DNA of 21,766 bases, taken from positions 1 through 21,766 of the IMG/VR virus record IMGVR_UViG_3300036945_000919. One strand, written 5' to 3'. The notes below the pieces were generated by a model. That model did not search any database and was not told the DNA's origin. It worked only from the letters and a program-made list of their open reading frames with translations. Every line of letters starts with the position of its first letter. Position 1 is the stretch's first letter. Of the stretch, positions 7,924 to 14,792 are shown one piece after another. Made by a program: the position numbers and the translations under genes. This stretch comes from a virus.

Positions 7924-8266
7924 CGTCATTATTTTCTAATTCAGCTCGCTTAGCGGCAAGTTTTTGTTTATGTTCAATAGCTAAATTTGCTACTGTCTGG
8001 TTCTTGTAGTGTACACGCTTAATGCGTTCCATGTAAAAGCTTCTGCAGTTCTCTGCACCCTTAGGGCCACCCCAAACATCTACCCATTCCACGCCCTTGT
8101 GGTTAGTGACCTGCTGTATGAATCTGAATCGACCACGTTCGCCAGATATCTTTAGCTCGGTGCCAGGGGATACATTTCTACCGTTTATTTGAATTTCAGT
8201 CTGGTAGATCCAGTCATCGTTTGGCTTTGGCCCTTGTTGAATCTGGGATTTCTTTTTTCGCCCCAC
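7916..8266 (-). CDS. Conserved actinophage-type protein of unknown function
   Basis: The 116-aa protein has a Lys-rich N-terminus (MGRKKKSQ) and a beta-rich core containing GERGRFRFIQQV and WGGPKG. These are followed by RSFYMERIKRVHYKN and a charged helical tail. I recall this architecture from small uncharacterised proteins in actinobacteriophages but cannot name a function. The start is GTG with AGAGGA about 8-9 nt upstream. This places the first 53 nt inside the metallopeptidase gene; no later in-frame start would keep the core, so I keep the overlap. Confidence 0.7.
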   Translation of the reverse strand: MGRKKKSQIQQGPKPNDDWIYQTEIQINGRNVSPGTELKISGERGRFRFIQQVTNHKGVEWVDVWGGPKGAENCRSFYMERIKRVHYKNQTVANLAIEHKQKLAAKRAELENNDDE

Positions 8267-8618
8267 TGATAAAGTCCTCTTCTATTTGCATCCACTTAAC
8301 AACTTCTGGGTTGTCTTTTATGAACGATAGCATAGGTGCTTCCCAAAGTCCAATAAAGTGGTGTTCCCAGATATCGTATTCATCTTTTGGTTTAGGTTGA
8401 ACTTGACCAGCGTACACCATAGTTATGACGTGGATGATTTCGTGTAGAAGAGTTTGCTGTTTTTTGTTCAGGGAAATACTGACATCTAAGACAATGATGT
8501 TCCCCGCATCGAGCGTATATCCGTAAGAATTATCGTTCAGTGTTCCATCTTGCTTGACGGTTCTTTCCTCGATCTTGAAGACCTGACCACCGATTTTAAC
8601 TCTCTTCGGCGTCTCCAT
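8214..8618 (-). CDS. Putative zinc metallopeptidase (HExxH)
   Basis: The 134-aa protein carries LLHEIIHVI, so H59, E60 and H63 form a zincin HExxH motif. DIWEHHFIG at about 82-90 may supply the third ligand. The size and the beta-rich N-terminus before the helix resemble minimal SprT/ImmA-like phage metallopeptidases. The ATG has a perfect GGAGG about 6 nt upstream. It overlaps the end of the recombinase gene by 23 nt. No signal peptide is present, so it should be cytoplasmic. The substrate is unknown; cleavage of a host regulator is one possibility by analogy with ImmA. Confidence 0.7.
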   Translation of the reverse strand: METPKRVKIGGQVFKIEERTVKQDGTLNDNSYGYTLDAGNIIVLDVSISLNKKQQTLLHEIIHVITMVYAGQVQPKPKDEYDIWEHHFIGLWEAPMLSFIKDNPEVVKWMQIEEDFISGAKKEIPDSTRAKAKR

Positions 8619-9291
8619 TTTGTTCCTCCAGGTTAAGGGCGTCTACGATATTCTTGATACTAGAAGGATACCAGCTGCCCCCTCTAGGGGTCTGGATGCC
8701 GCTTGAATTGAGGGCGTCTGCGATAGCCTGGAAAGAATACCCTAATTTTCTCTTTAAAGCAACTTGATTTCGAACCTCATCCTGGATCACCTGCTTAGGG
8801 CCTATGTCTCTACCCCAGACTACGCCACGCTGTCTACGGTCCTTGTGAATATCTTTAGCTCGTTCTGCAATGATGCCTCGCTCCATCTCCGCGAGCGCCG
8901 ACATAATCGTAACCACGAACCTACCTTGATATGTAGACGTGTCGAGATTCAAATCCAAAAGGATAAGTCGCCAGTTATTCTTGTTGGCCCTGTCCACAAT
9001 GTCCAAGAAGTCTTTAGTTGACCTAGCCAGTCTGTCAATCCTAGTGACAATAAGGGCGTCTGCTTCTTTGTTGTCTAACCGCTTAAGGGCGTTTATTAAT
9101 TTAGGTCTACCAGAAACATTCTTACCGGAGCGCCCCTCTTCTTTGACTAGCTCACTTTCAGTGAACCCGTACATCTCTCCGGCTTGCCTCAGGGTTCTCT
9201 CTTGAACATCTAACGACACGCCATCTTCAACCTGCATGGCTGTCGACACGCGGGCATATAGAAGTGCTTTACCAGTAGGGGCGTCTATCAT
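8596..9291 (-). CDS. Small serine recombinase (resolvase/invertase type)
   Basis: The 231-aa protein has an N-terminal resolvase domain: LLYARVST with nucleophile S16, EEGRSGKN, and ALIVTRIDRLARS with the Arg-rich active-site strand. The EMERGIIAERA E-helix follows, then a C-terminal segment GYSFQAIADALNSSG that looks like a helix-turn-helix. It lacks the ~300-residue C-terminal region of large serine integrases, so inversion or resolution is more likely than attP-attB integration. I see no paired attachment or crossover sites nearby. The ATG overlaps the upstream SGNH gene stop (ATGA). The gene body carries five copies of the dispersed 13-bp motif, including one at its start codon. Confidence 0.9.
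   Translation of the reverse strand: MIDAPTGKALLYARVSTAMQVEDGVSLDVQERTLRQAGEMYGFTESELVKEEGRSGKNVSGRPKLINALKRLDNKEADALIVTRIDRLARSTKDFLDIVDRANKNNWRLILLDLNLDTSTYQGRFVVTIMSALAEMERGIIAERAKDIHKDRRQRGVVWGRDIGPKQVIQDEVRNQVALKRKLGYSFQAIADALNSSGIQTPRGGSWYPSSIKNIVDALNLEEQNGDAEES
8634..8646 (+). repeat. Dispersed motif, exact copy (recombinase 3' end)
   Basis: TAAGGGCGTCTAC. It lies about 40 nt before the recombinase stop and upstream of the metallopeptidase SD. Confidence 0.7.
8709..8721 (+). repeat. Dispersed motif, two mismatches (recombinase)
   Basis: TGAGGGCGTCTGC. It codes A-D-A-L in the predicted helix-turn-helix. Confidence 0.5.
9051..9063 (+). repeat. Dispersed motif, one mismatch (recombinase)
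   Basis: TAAGGGCGTCTGC. It codes A-D-A-L just before the IVTRIDRLAR active-site strand. Confidence 0.6.
9084..9096 (+). repeat. Dispersed motif, exact copy (recombinase)
   Basis: TAAGGGCGTTTAT. It lies 33 nt (start to start) from the previous copy and codes I-N-A-L. Confidence 0.7.
9276..9288 (+). repeat. Dispersed motif, one mismatch (recombinase start)
   Basis: TAGGGGCGTCTAT. It covers codons 2-6 of the recombinase gene, next to the start codon. Confidence 0.6.
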
Positions 9292-10280
9292 TTTTTAGTT
9301 TTTATGAACGCTTCAAATTCTTCAGCCAAGTGAACGTGCTCGTGGAGGGTCATGTGGCTGGGATTACCGAATGCCTCGTTGAAGTTCTCTTCGTACTGAT
9401 CTTTAACATCTAAGTGACAGTCAGAGTGCTTATTAATAAAGTCTGGTTTTTCAGGGATGTCTCTATAGATAAAACCAGACATGTCTAATTCGTTATACCC
9501 CTCTAGCGATAGGCATCTATATAGATCTAGAACCGGCTGATTCCAGCTGCTCCAGATAAGTTCTATGCCGCTAGCCTTGCAGTACGAAACGAGAGTGGCC
9601 AAACCCTGAGCCGAGAAGTAGAAAGGTAGCTCGTACGGGGTTACCTCATACAAGTCATAAGGTTTCTTTATGAACTTGTATCTAGGCCCATATGCACCTT
9701 TAGGGTTGTTGTTCGCATAGTTAAGAGTAGTGACTACAATCTCATCGCTACTCTTCTTGTTGCCGTCTTTCCAGCCCAAGAAACTATTTACGTCTCTTCT
9801 TAGAGGCATAACTATTCGCCTAAAGTCAGGAATCAGAGCTACAACGTACTTAGGCTTTCCGTACAAGTTGACATGACGCATGACAGCATTAGTTATATCT
9901 TGTACTGACCAACCAGGGGCAGCGTAGCTCACATGGGAAAGTCCCAAGTTAGATGCCAAGACCTCGGTCCAGATCTTCTCTTGAGCAACACCCACACCAA
10001 AAGTCTGGGAACATCCGGCCATAACGAGGTCTACCTGCTCGCCAGGCTCAGGGGACCTGAATCCAAGAGAGTTTACAGCGTACTTATTCTTTGAATCACC
10101 GTAGATACTTTCATCATCAGGGGATATTTTGTGTTGCTTAGTTATGAGTTCAGTGAAATTGAAAACTGTATTATCTACAGAAGCCCCCTTAAAGACCTGC
10201 TGAGATAGATTGAGTCGCTGGGCTATACCGTTTTCACCAGTAAATAGGCCAGGGTTTGGGAGTTTTCTATTAGATCTCAT
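9288..10280 (-). CDS. SGNH/GDSL-like hydrolase family protein, paralogue 3
   Basis: This 330-aa protein is the most diverged of the three. It keeps NSLGFRSPEPG, VMAGCSQTFGVG with S91, KKPYDLYEVTPYELP in the middle and SHMTLHEHVHLAEEF near the end. The N-terminus has an extra ~15 residues compared with the tandem pair. It is the first gene of the leftward run. TATACT lies exactly 6 nt before the ATG and no SD is present, predicting a leaderless message. An enzymatic function is likely from the Ser and His blocks, but not proven. Confidence 0.6.
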   Translation of the reverse strand: MRSNRKLPNPGLFTGENGIAQRLNLSQQVFKGASVDNTVFNFTELITKQHKISPDDESIYGDSKNKYAVNSLGFRSPEPGEQVDLVMAGCSQTFGVGVAQEKIWTEVLASNLGLSHVSYAAPGWSVQDITNAVMRHVNLYGKPKYVVALIPDFRRIVMPLRRDVNSFLGWKDGNKKSSDEIVVTTLNYANNNPKGAYGPRYKFIKKPYDLYEVTPYELPFYFSAQGLATLVSYCKASGIELIWSSWNQPVLDLYRCLSLEGYNELDMSGFIYRDIPEKPDFINKHSDCHLDVKDQYEENFNEAFGNPSHMTLHEHVHLAEEFEAFIKTKK

Positions 10281-10286
10281 GCTTAC

Positions 10287-10292
10287 AGTATA
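10287..10292 (-). promoter_or_regulatory. -10 element (TATACT), 6 nt before the ATG of SGNH paralogue 3
   Basis: The minus strand reads TATACT-GTAAGC-ATG in the 44-nt gap between divergent genes. A start 7 nt after the hexamer is the A of ATG. No SD is present. The -35 region is weak. A plus-strand TATAAT at 10289-10294 overlaps it and may serve the rightward hydroxylase gene. Confidence 0.55.
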
Positions 10293-10294
10293 AT
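10289..10294 (+). promoter_or_regulatory. -10 element (TATAAT) for the rightward hydroxylase gene
   Basis: This is a perfect TATAAT, 30 nt before the GTG at 10325, leaving room for a short leader containing TAAGG. No clear -35 is visible 17 nt upstream. It overlaps the oppositely directed TATACT, so the two promoters may compete. Confidence 0.4.
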
Positions 10295-10324
10295 ATAGTT
10301 AGCCCCCCATATCTAAGGTATAAA

Positions 10325-10999
10325 GTGGACAACCAAAGCTCGTATCACATAATCGAAGACTTCTTGACCAAAGAAGAATGCGCTCAATTCACTGAGATAG
10401 TTCTAGCTAACCCAGAGGGAAACCACGACAGGTACCCTCTATTTGACTGGATGCAGATGCCTAACTTCGCTATTCTGGCAGAAATGCCTAGACCATGGGA
10501 CCAAGAGGTTGTCTTCATAAAGAAGCTAAATGAGGCCATTAAGACTTCTTACAACTTCTTAGTTAACAACTACACGATGACCGGGACTAAATTCGGACTA
10601 AACCGTATACATGGAAACATCATGACTACAGGTGCAAGCTTCGATACTCACGTAGACGAGCAGCCAAACGAAGATGGCATCTATGACGGTCAGAAGAAGA
10701 CCTATGTAGGTGCGTTGTTTCTAAACGACGATTACGAAGGTGGCGAGTACTACTTTAAGGACCAAGATGCCGAGTTCAAGCCAAAGGCCGGTAGCATAGT
10801 TCTTTTTCCTGGGTACTGCACACCGCACGAGATACGAGAAATAACTGGTGGCACAAGGGTAAATGTCCTAATAGTTTTCTATGACTACCTAAAAGAGAAC
10901 TACGACGAGCTTCTTTCTTATTACGCGTCAGAGACCGGCGAGATGGTCTTCTCCACTGAAACCCAGAAAGAGATCAACCTCCACACTCGCCGCGGTTAG
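10325..10999 (+). CDS. Prolyl-4-hydroxylase-like Fe(II)/2OG oxygenase, paralogue 1
   Basis: The 224-aa protein has the double-stranded beta-helix iron triad H109-V-D111 and distal H168 (TPHEIREI), with R178 (GGTRVN) for 2-oxoglutarate. LNDDYEGGEYYF is the strand typical of P4H-type enzymes, and AGSIVLFPG precedes the distal His. It is about 20 residues longer at the C-terminus than its paralogues. The start is GTG with AAGG 6 nt upstream. The gene ends 4 nt inside the convergent paralogue 2. The substrate is unknown: protein side chains are usual in the family, but small molecules are possible. Confidence 0.85.
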   Translation: MDNQSSYHIIEDFLTKEECAQFTEIVLANPEGNHDRYPLFDWMQMPNFAILAEMPRPWDQEVVFIKKLNEAIKTSYNFLVNNYTMTGTKFGLNRIHGNIMTTGASFDTHVDEQPNEDGIYDGQKKTYVGALFLNDDYEGGEYYFKDQDAEFKPKAGSIVLFPGYCTPHEIREITGGTRVNVLIVFYDYLKENYDELLSYYASETGEMVFSTETQKEINLHTRRG

Positions 11000-11616
11000 C
11001 TAGTGCCTAATCCAGCGACAGTGTCGTAGGTGTGAGGGTCAAACTCTGAGATTATGACCTCATCGGCTGGGTCGTAGTCCTTGAAGAATAAGACATAATT
11101 TGTTCTTTTTCCAGAAATAACGGCGTTTACTCCGTGGTGGTTCTTTCCCTCAAACAAGATAAGACTTCTAGCTGGTGGCACTAGGCTCACGTTAAACTCT
11201 GGGAAAAAGAGCTCCCCGCCCTCATAATCGTCAGTCAGAAATAGCAACCCCGAGTAGTGCTTCTCGTTCTTCCTGCGACCCTGGTAAAGGTCATCATCAT
11301 CGCTGTGTTGCTGGAGGCTAGCGCCTTCGCCCATACTTCCCATGAATCCACGCTTGTACTCGAAAACGTTCTTCATTTCGTAGTTATCCAAGAAATAGTT
11401 CTTACCCTGCTCGATAACCCTTAGCAACGGGAGAACCTCTGGCTCTACGGAGCTCAGAGCAGCTAGCCCATTGGTGTACTGGTGCATGTTAGCAATAGGG
11501 CAAAACTCCCAGCCCGGGCGTGGGTCCGGCTGCTTATTGGCCTCGAAGAACTCTAATAAGCCAGCTAACTCGTCTTCCGAGATGGCGTCTTCAATCAAAT
11601 GGTACGGCTTAGTCAT
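10996..11616 (-). CDS. Prolyl-4-hydroxylase-like Fe(II)/2OG oxygenase, paralogue 2
   Basis: The 206-aa protein has the triad H104-S-D106, H161 (in NHHGV) and R171 (in SGKRTN). LTDDYEGGELFFPE and RSLILFEG are the family strands. The N-terminus PYHLIEDAISEDEL aligns with paralogues 1 and 3. It is convergent with paralogue 1 (4-nt overlap) and divergent from paralogue 3 across a 200-nt gap. TAGACT sits 6 nt before the ATG and no SD is visible. Confidence 0.85.
   Translation of the reverse strand: MTKPYHLIEDAISEDELAGLLEFFEANKQPDPRPGWEFCPIANMHQYTNGLAALSSVEPEVLPLLRVIEQGKNYFLDNYEMKNVFEYKRGFMGSMGEGASLQQHSDDDDLYQGRRKNEKHYSGLLFLTDDYEGGELFFPEFNVSLVPPARSLILFEGKNHHGVNAVISGKRTNYVLFFKDYDPADEVIISEFDPHTYDTVAGLGTS
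11118..11130 (+). repeat. Dispersed motif, one mismatch (hydroxylase 2)
   Basis: TAACGGCGTTTAC. It codes V-N-A-V just after the distal iron-ligand His. Confidence 0.45.
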
Positions 11617-11651
11617 AAGTTAAGTCTATATCAAGGAAGTGCTACATATTT

Positions 11652-11677
11652 ATACAAGCTTAGGTCTAAGTTTGTAT
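11652..11677. repeat. Inverted repeat, 12-nt arms
   Basis: The arms ATACAAGCTTAG and CTAAGTTTGTAT flank a central GT, with one mismatched pair. The two-base centre suits a protein-binding dyad in DNA better than an RNA hairpin. Confidence 0.6.
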
Positions 11678-11685
11678 GACATTTA

Positions 11686-11705
11686 TGTACACAAGCTTTT
11701 GTACA
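11686..11705. repeat. 20-nt near-palindrome
   Basis: TGTACA stands at each end around CAAGCTTT; only one symmetric pair is mismatched. It shares ACAAGCTT with the dyad 9 nt to its left. Confidence 0.6.
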
Positions 11706-11830
11706 TTAACCAACAAAATACTGGTATACAGTATGCTATATTTAGTACCTTAGTATGTACTCTATCAGTATAGTATATTTAACCATATATACTAGAGAGA
11801 TGGAGATACCTATAACGATAGTTGGAACCC

Positions 11831-12448
11831 GTGGCAAACAGTAACTTATATTATCTAGTTAAGAACGCACTTCCAGCAGCAGAGATAGATGCTCTACACA
11901 AGTACGTGCATGTAGGTACAGAGCCAGATAGAAGGCCAAACTACACCCATAAAGGGATTACAATCCAAGATTTCTATGAAGCCGCCTCACCCGAGATACT
12001 GTCGCTTCATCGCGTTATAGAGATTTGCCACAAGACATTCACTAAAAACTACACATTTAAGTACAACAGATTCGAGCTAAAGAGGCTGTTTGGCAACATT
12101 ATGAGCGTGGGGGCACTCAACGAGGCCCACGATGATGATGGTGATGTGTACCCGGGGAAGCCTGAAATTGAAGAGCACTACTCGGCGATATTGATGCTCA
12201 CCAGCGACTACTCCGGTGGAGAGCTCTACTTTGAACATCACGGCGTAGAGCTAAAGCTAGATGCCGGAGATTTGATAATGTTTAGAGGTAATGCAGCTAA
12301 CCTGCATGGAGTTAGAGAGGTCCTCTCGGGGGAGAGGGCTAACGTGATCATTTTCTTTAGGAACTACCCGACCGACGTTGACATAGACGACGATGAATGG
12401 CTGGAGCTGTCGGCCACTTGGGAGAGGTCAGACAGTGATTCCGTATAA
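11831..12448 (+). CDS. Prolyl-4-hydroxylase-like Fe(II)/2OG oxygenase, paralogue 3
   Basis: The 205-aa protein has the triad H100-D-D102, H159 (NLHGVREV) and R169 (SGERAN). LTSDYSGGELYF and AGDLIMFRG match its paralogues. I take the GTG at 11831 because ANSNLYYLVKN then aligns with the starts of paralogues 1 and 2. A TTG at 11822 would add three residues. Neither start has a good SD. The end overlaps the start of the GT61 gene by 14 nt, linking it to the sugar cassette. Confidence 0.83.
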   Translation: MANSNLYYLVKNALPAAEIDALHKYVHVGTEPDRRPNYTHKGITIQDFYEAASPEILSLHRVIEICHKTFTKNYTFKYNRFELKRLFGNIMSVGALNEAHDDDGDVYPGKPEIEEHYSAILMLTSDYSGGELYFEHHGVELKLDAGDLIMFRGNAANLHGVREVLSGERANVIIFFRNYPTDVDIDDDEWLELSATWERSDSDSV

Positions 12449-13463
12449 AGGCAGCTCATTACCCTCCAACTGGGACATATCGACAGCAACACCATTTTCA
12501 GGTACGTCGTATATCTGCCTGGAGCTAGTTAGTCACAATTTCTACTTCGAGTCGCTAGAAGAACTACAGTCAAAAACAATGCACAATTTTAGGTTGGAGT
12601 CTAGTGACTTACTCAAAGCAGCGAATACTAAGTACCTAATCAGACTTGATGACCCGTTTTTTCATGTAATTTATGACTCTTTGGCACTAGTACTGGCACT
12701 ACATCGATTAGACCCTTCCGGTATTTTCATCTTATATAGACCAAGGATAGAGTCGAAAAGTACCAAAAAGATATATGACTACTTTGAAGAACTCTTTAAG
12801 TCCAAAAACATATCTCATTTAATACTCTACCCGGCTAGGGACGAGCTTATCGATAAGATGGGATACTACTCTCCGGTTATAGAGACTCATAACTACATAG
12901 ACATAGTCGGGTACTTGAACGATAATGACATTAAGTTCACCCTTGATGACTATCTATTTGCGTCTAGAGAGGTTCTAGCTCACCTTGGACCTAGCGCTAC
13001 CGAACCCCACAGAAGAGTGTACTTGTCCCGATCCCACATAGATCACAGGCAGTACGAGACAAGAGATGACCACGTTGGATATAAGGACGACGTAAGACTG
13101 GAGAATGAAGAACTTTTAGAGGACTTTTTTAGGTCTAAGGGCTATGAAATAGTTGTCCCCGAGCACAAATTCAGCACTTTTAGGGAGCAGCTGGAGTACA
13201 TGAGGTCAGTAAAAGTTCTAGCTTCCGTGACTAGCTCAGGGATAACAAATGCTCTTTTTATGGAAGATGGTCAAACTGTCATCGAAATAGTGGCAGAGTT
13301 AGTCTTTCCAGGCGAAGATCTAACTACAGAGCAAACACTGTTCGGTAATTACATTCAAACATCTTACGAAAAGCTCCATACGCATGTGTGCATTCCATCT
13401 AGGCGTGACCCGAAACCAGTGATCAAAACGTTAGAGACCTTAGTAGCTACGCTTAACTTATGA
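12435..13463 (+). CDS. GT61-family glycosyltransferase (DUF563)
   Basis: This is a 342-aa putative glycosyltransferase. The C-terminal half has RRVYLSRS, ENEELLEDFFRSKGYEIV, STFREQLEYMRS and a region around TSSGITNALFMEDGQTVIEI. That order and wording is the GT61 signature. The usual HG-A/G-L motif is replaced by TSSGITNAL, a deviation worth noting. The start is GTG at 12435 with GAGAGG 7 nt upstream, inside the end of the hydroxylase gene. An ATG at 12393 lacks an SD and overlaps more. It leads a four-gene cassette. The donor and acceptor sugars are unknown. Confidence 0.75.
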   Translation: MIPYKGSSLPSNWDISTATPFSGTSYICLELVSHNFYFESLEELQSKTMHNFRLESSDLLKAANTKYLIRLDDPFFHVIYDSLALVLALHRLDPSGIFILYRPRIESKSTKKIYDYFEELFKSKNISHLILYPARDELIDKMGYYSPVIETHNYIDIVGYLNDNDIKFTLDDYLFASREVLAHLGPSATEPHRRVYLSRSHIDHRQYETRDDHVGYKDDVRLENEELLEDFFRSKGYEIVVPEHKFSTFREQLEYMRSVKVLASVTSSGITNALFMEDGQTVIEIVAELVFPGEDLTTEQTLFGNYIQTSYEKLHTHVCIPSRRDPKPVIKTLETLVATLNL

Positions 13464-14083
13464 GACCAGCAATCATTTTTGACTTAGATGGTGTACTTAT
13501 AGACAGTAAAGAGCTTCACTATGATGCCCTCAATCTTGCGCTAAAGAGCATTAACGAAAAGTACATGATATCTAGACAAGAACAAGCTTCCATCTACGAA
13601 GGTCTAACTACTAGATCAAAGTTAGACATTCTTACGCACACGAAAGCTCTTCCGAGAGATCTGCACGAACATATCTGGAGACTTAAGCAGCAATACTCGT
13701 CTGCAATGTTTGAGGATATGCCTTTAGATTCAGAGCTAGTAGGTATCTTTAAATATATTAGAAAGCAAGGAATTGCTTTAGGGATAGCCAGCAATAGCAT
13801 CAGAGAGACTCTAACTACCTGCTTACGCTCAATAGGCGTTTACGAATACGTTGATGTCTGCCTAAGCAACGAAGACGTAGATAACCCGAAACCTAGCCCC
13901 GAGATATACAATCTCTGCATGCTAATGCTGGGCTCGGCTCCAGAAAGCACTGTCATTTTTGAAGATAGTAATATAGGTAGAGAAGCCGCCAGACAGAGCG
14001 GTGCATTTTTGGTAGAAGTTGGCAGTAGGCAGGATCTAACCATGAGGTTTATCTCGAATAAGATAGCGAGCTATCTTGAATAA
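13460..14083 (+). CDS. HAD-superfamily phosphatase (beta-phosphoglucomutase-like)
   Basis: The 207-aa protein has motif I FDLDGVLIDS with nucleophile D8 and D10, motif II GIASNS, the motif III Lys in NPKPSP and motif IV in IFEDSNIG. The helical cap between about 17 and 85 is of the PGM/phosphoglycolate phosphatase type. It probably dephosphorylates or isomerises a sugar phosphate for the cassette. The ATG overlaps the GT61 stop by four bases (ATGA). No SD is visible, so coupling is likely. Confidence 0.87.
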   Translation: MRPAIIFDLDGVLIDSKELHYDALNLALKSINEKYMISRQEQASIYEGLTTRSKLDILTHTKALPRDLHEHIWRLKQQYSSAMFEDMPLDSELVGIFKYIRKQGIALGIASNSIRETLTTCLRSIGVYEYVDVCLSNEDVDNPKPSPEIYNLCMLMLGSAPESTVIFEDSNIGREAARQSGAFLVEVGSRQDLTMRFISNKIASYLE

Positions 14084-14792
14084 GCCAAATATCCTAATCC
14101 CAATGGCGGGTCTAGGAAGTAGATTTGCTGATAAAGGTTACGATCTACCAAAGCCGCTAATTAAATTTTTCGGTAAGCCGATGATTCAGCACGTGGTGGA
14201 GAGCTTGGCCATCGACGGTCAGTACATCTTCTTGGTACAGAAGGCTCATCGCGTTAAGTATCACTTAGACGACGTACTAGACGAGATTGCCCCGGGGTGC
14301 TCGGTTATAGAAGTAGACGGCCTGACAGAGGGTGCCGCAAGCACTAGTCTTCTAGCCAAAGACTTAATCAACAGCCAAACTCCGCTAGTCATCGCTAACT
14401 CTGACCAGATAGTTAATTGGGATTCATTACATTTTCTAAAGTCACTAACTGCCTTTGATGGCACTACCGCTGTCTTCGAGGCGACTGACCCTAAGTGGTC
14501 TTACGTAATCTCGGATGGCGGGGTGTCCGTGGAGGGTGTAGTTGAGAAGCAAGTTGTTAGCAACATAGCCAATGTTGGGATATATGGCTGGGCTAGTGGA
14601 GCCGAGTACGTGCGAGCAGCGGAGACTATGATTGCCAAGGATATCCGTACAAATGGGGAGTTCTATATTGCACCTGCGTACAACGAGGCCATCGCTAACG
14701 GTGCGCATGTAGTGACATTCCAAGTAGAAGATATGTATGGCGTTGGGACCCCCGAGGACTTAGATGCTTATATTAGGAGCACCGTTGATTAA
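14076..14792 (+). CDS. Sugar-phosphate nucleotidyltransferase
   Basis: The 238-aa protein should make an NDP-sugar or NDP-alcohol from NTP and a phosphate ester. PMAGLGSRF (9-17) is the GxGxR nucleotide-binding loop, followed by LPKPLIKFFGKPMI (24-37) with the conserved Lys. VIANSDQIVNWD holds the metal-binding Asp. The length is that of single-domain transferases with no hexapeptide-repeat tail. The start is TTG, overlapping the HAD stop in the 8-nt string TTGAATAA. Confidence 0.88.
   Translation: MNKPNILIPMAGLGSRFADKGYDLPKPLIKFFGKPMIQHVVESLAIDGQYIFLVQKAHRVKYHLDDVLDEIAPGCSVIEVDGLTEGAASTSLLAKDLINSQTPLVIANSDQIVNWDSLHFLKSLTAFDGTTAVFEATDPKWSYVISDGGVSVEGVVEKQVVSNIANVGIYGWASGAEYVRAAETMIAKDIRTNGEFYIAPAYNEAIANGAHVVTFQVEDMYGVGTPEDLDAYIRSTVD

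Larger units (their letters stand above)
11617..11830. promoter_or_regulatory. Divergent intergenic region with two dyads
   Basis: This is the longest protein-free gap between two divergent coding genes in the window, and it is very AT-rich. It contains TAGACT at 11623-11628, 6 nt before the leftward ATG. It also contains a 26-nt inverted repeat at 11652-11677 (arms ATACAAGCTTAG and CTAAGTTTGTAT) and a near-perfect 20-nt palindrome at 11686-11705 with TGTACA ends and an AAGCTT core. A rightward TATACT lies at 11788-11793. Two similar stretches, AGTATGCTATATTTAG and AGTATAGTATATTTAA, lie between. The two dyads share ACAAGCTT and may be operators. Confidence 0.45.

Noticed and set aside
8596-9291. 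Recombinase as evidence of a temperate phage with attP
   Set aside because: It lacks the long C-terminal region of serine integrases and no att-like core or repressor/excise module is seen here.
11677-11755. 25-codon ORF in the divergent gap
   Set aside because: No SD, no homology by eye, and it crosses the palindrome; the gap looks regulatory.
12393-12434. Upstream ATG for the GT61 gene
   Set aside because: It lies deep in the hydroxylase gene without an SD, while GTG at 12435 has GAGAGG at good spacing.
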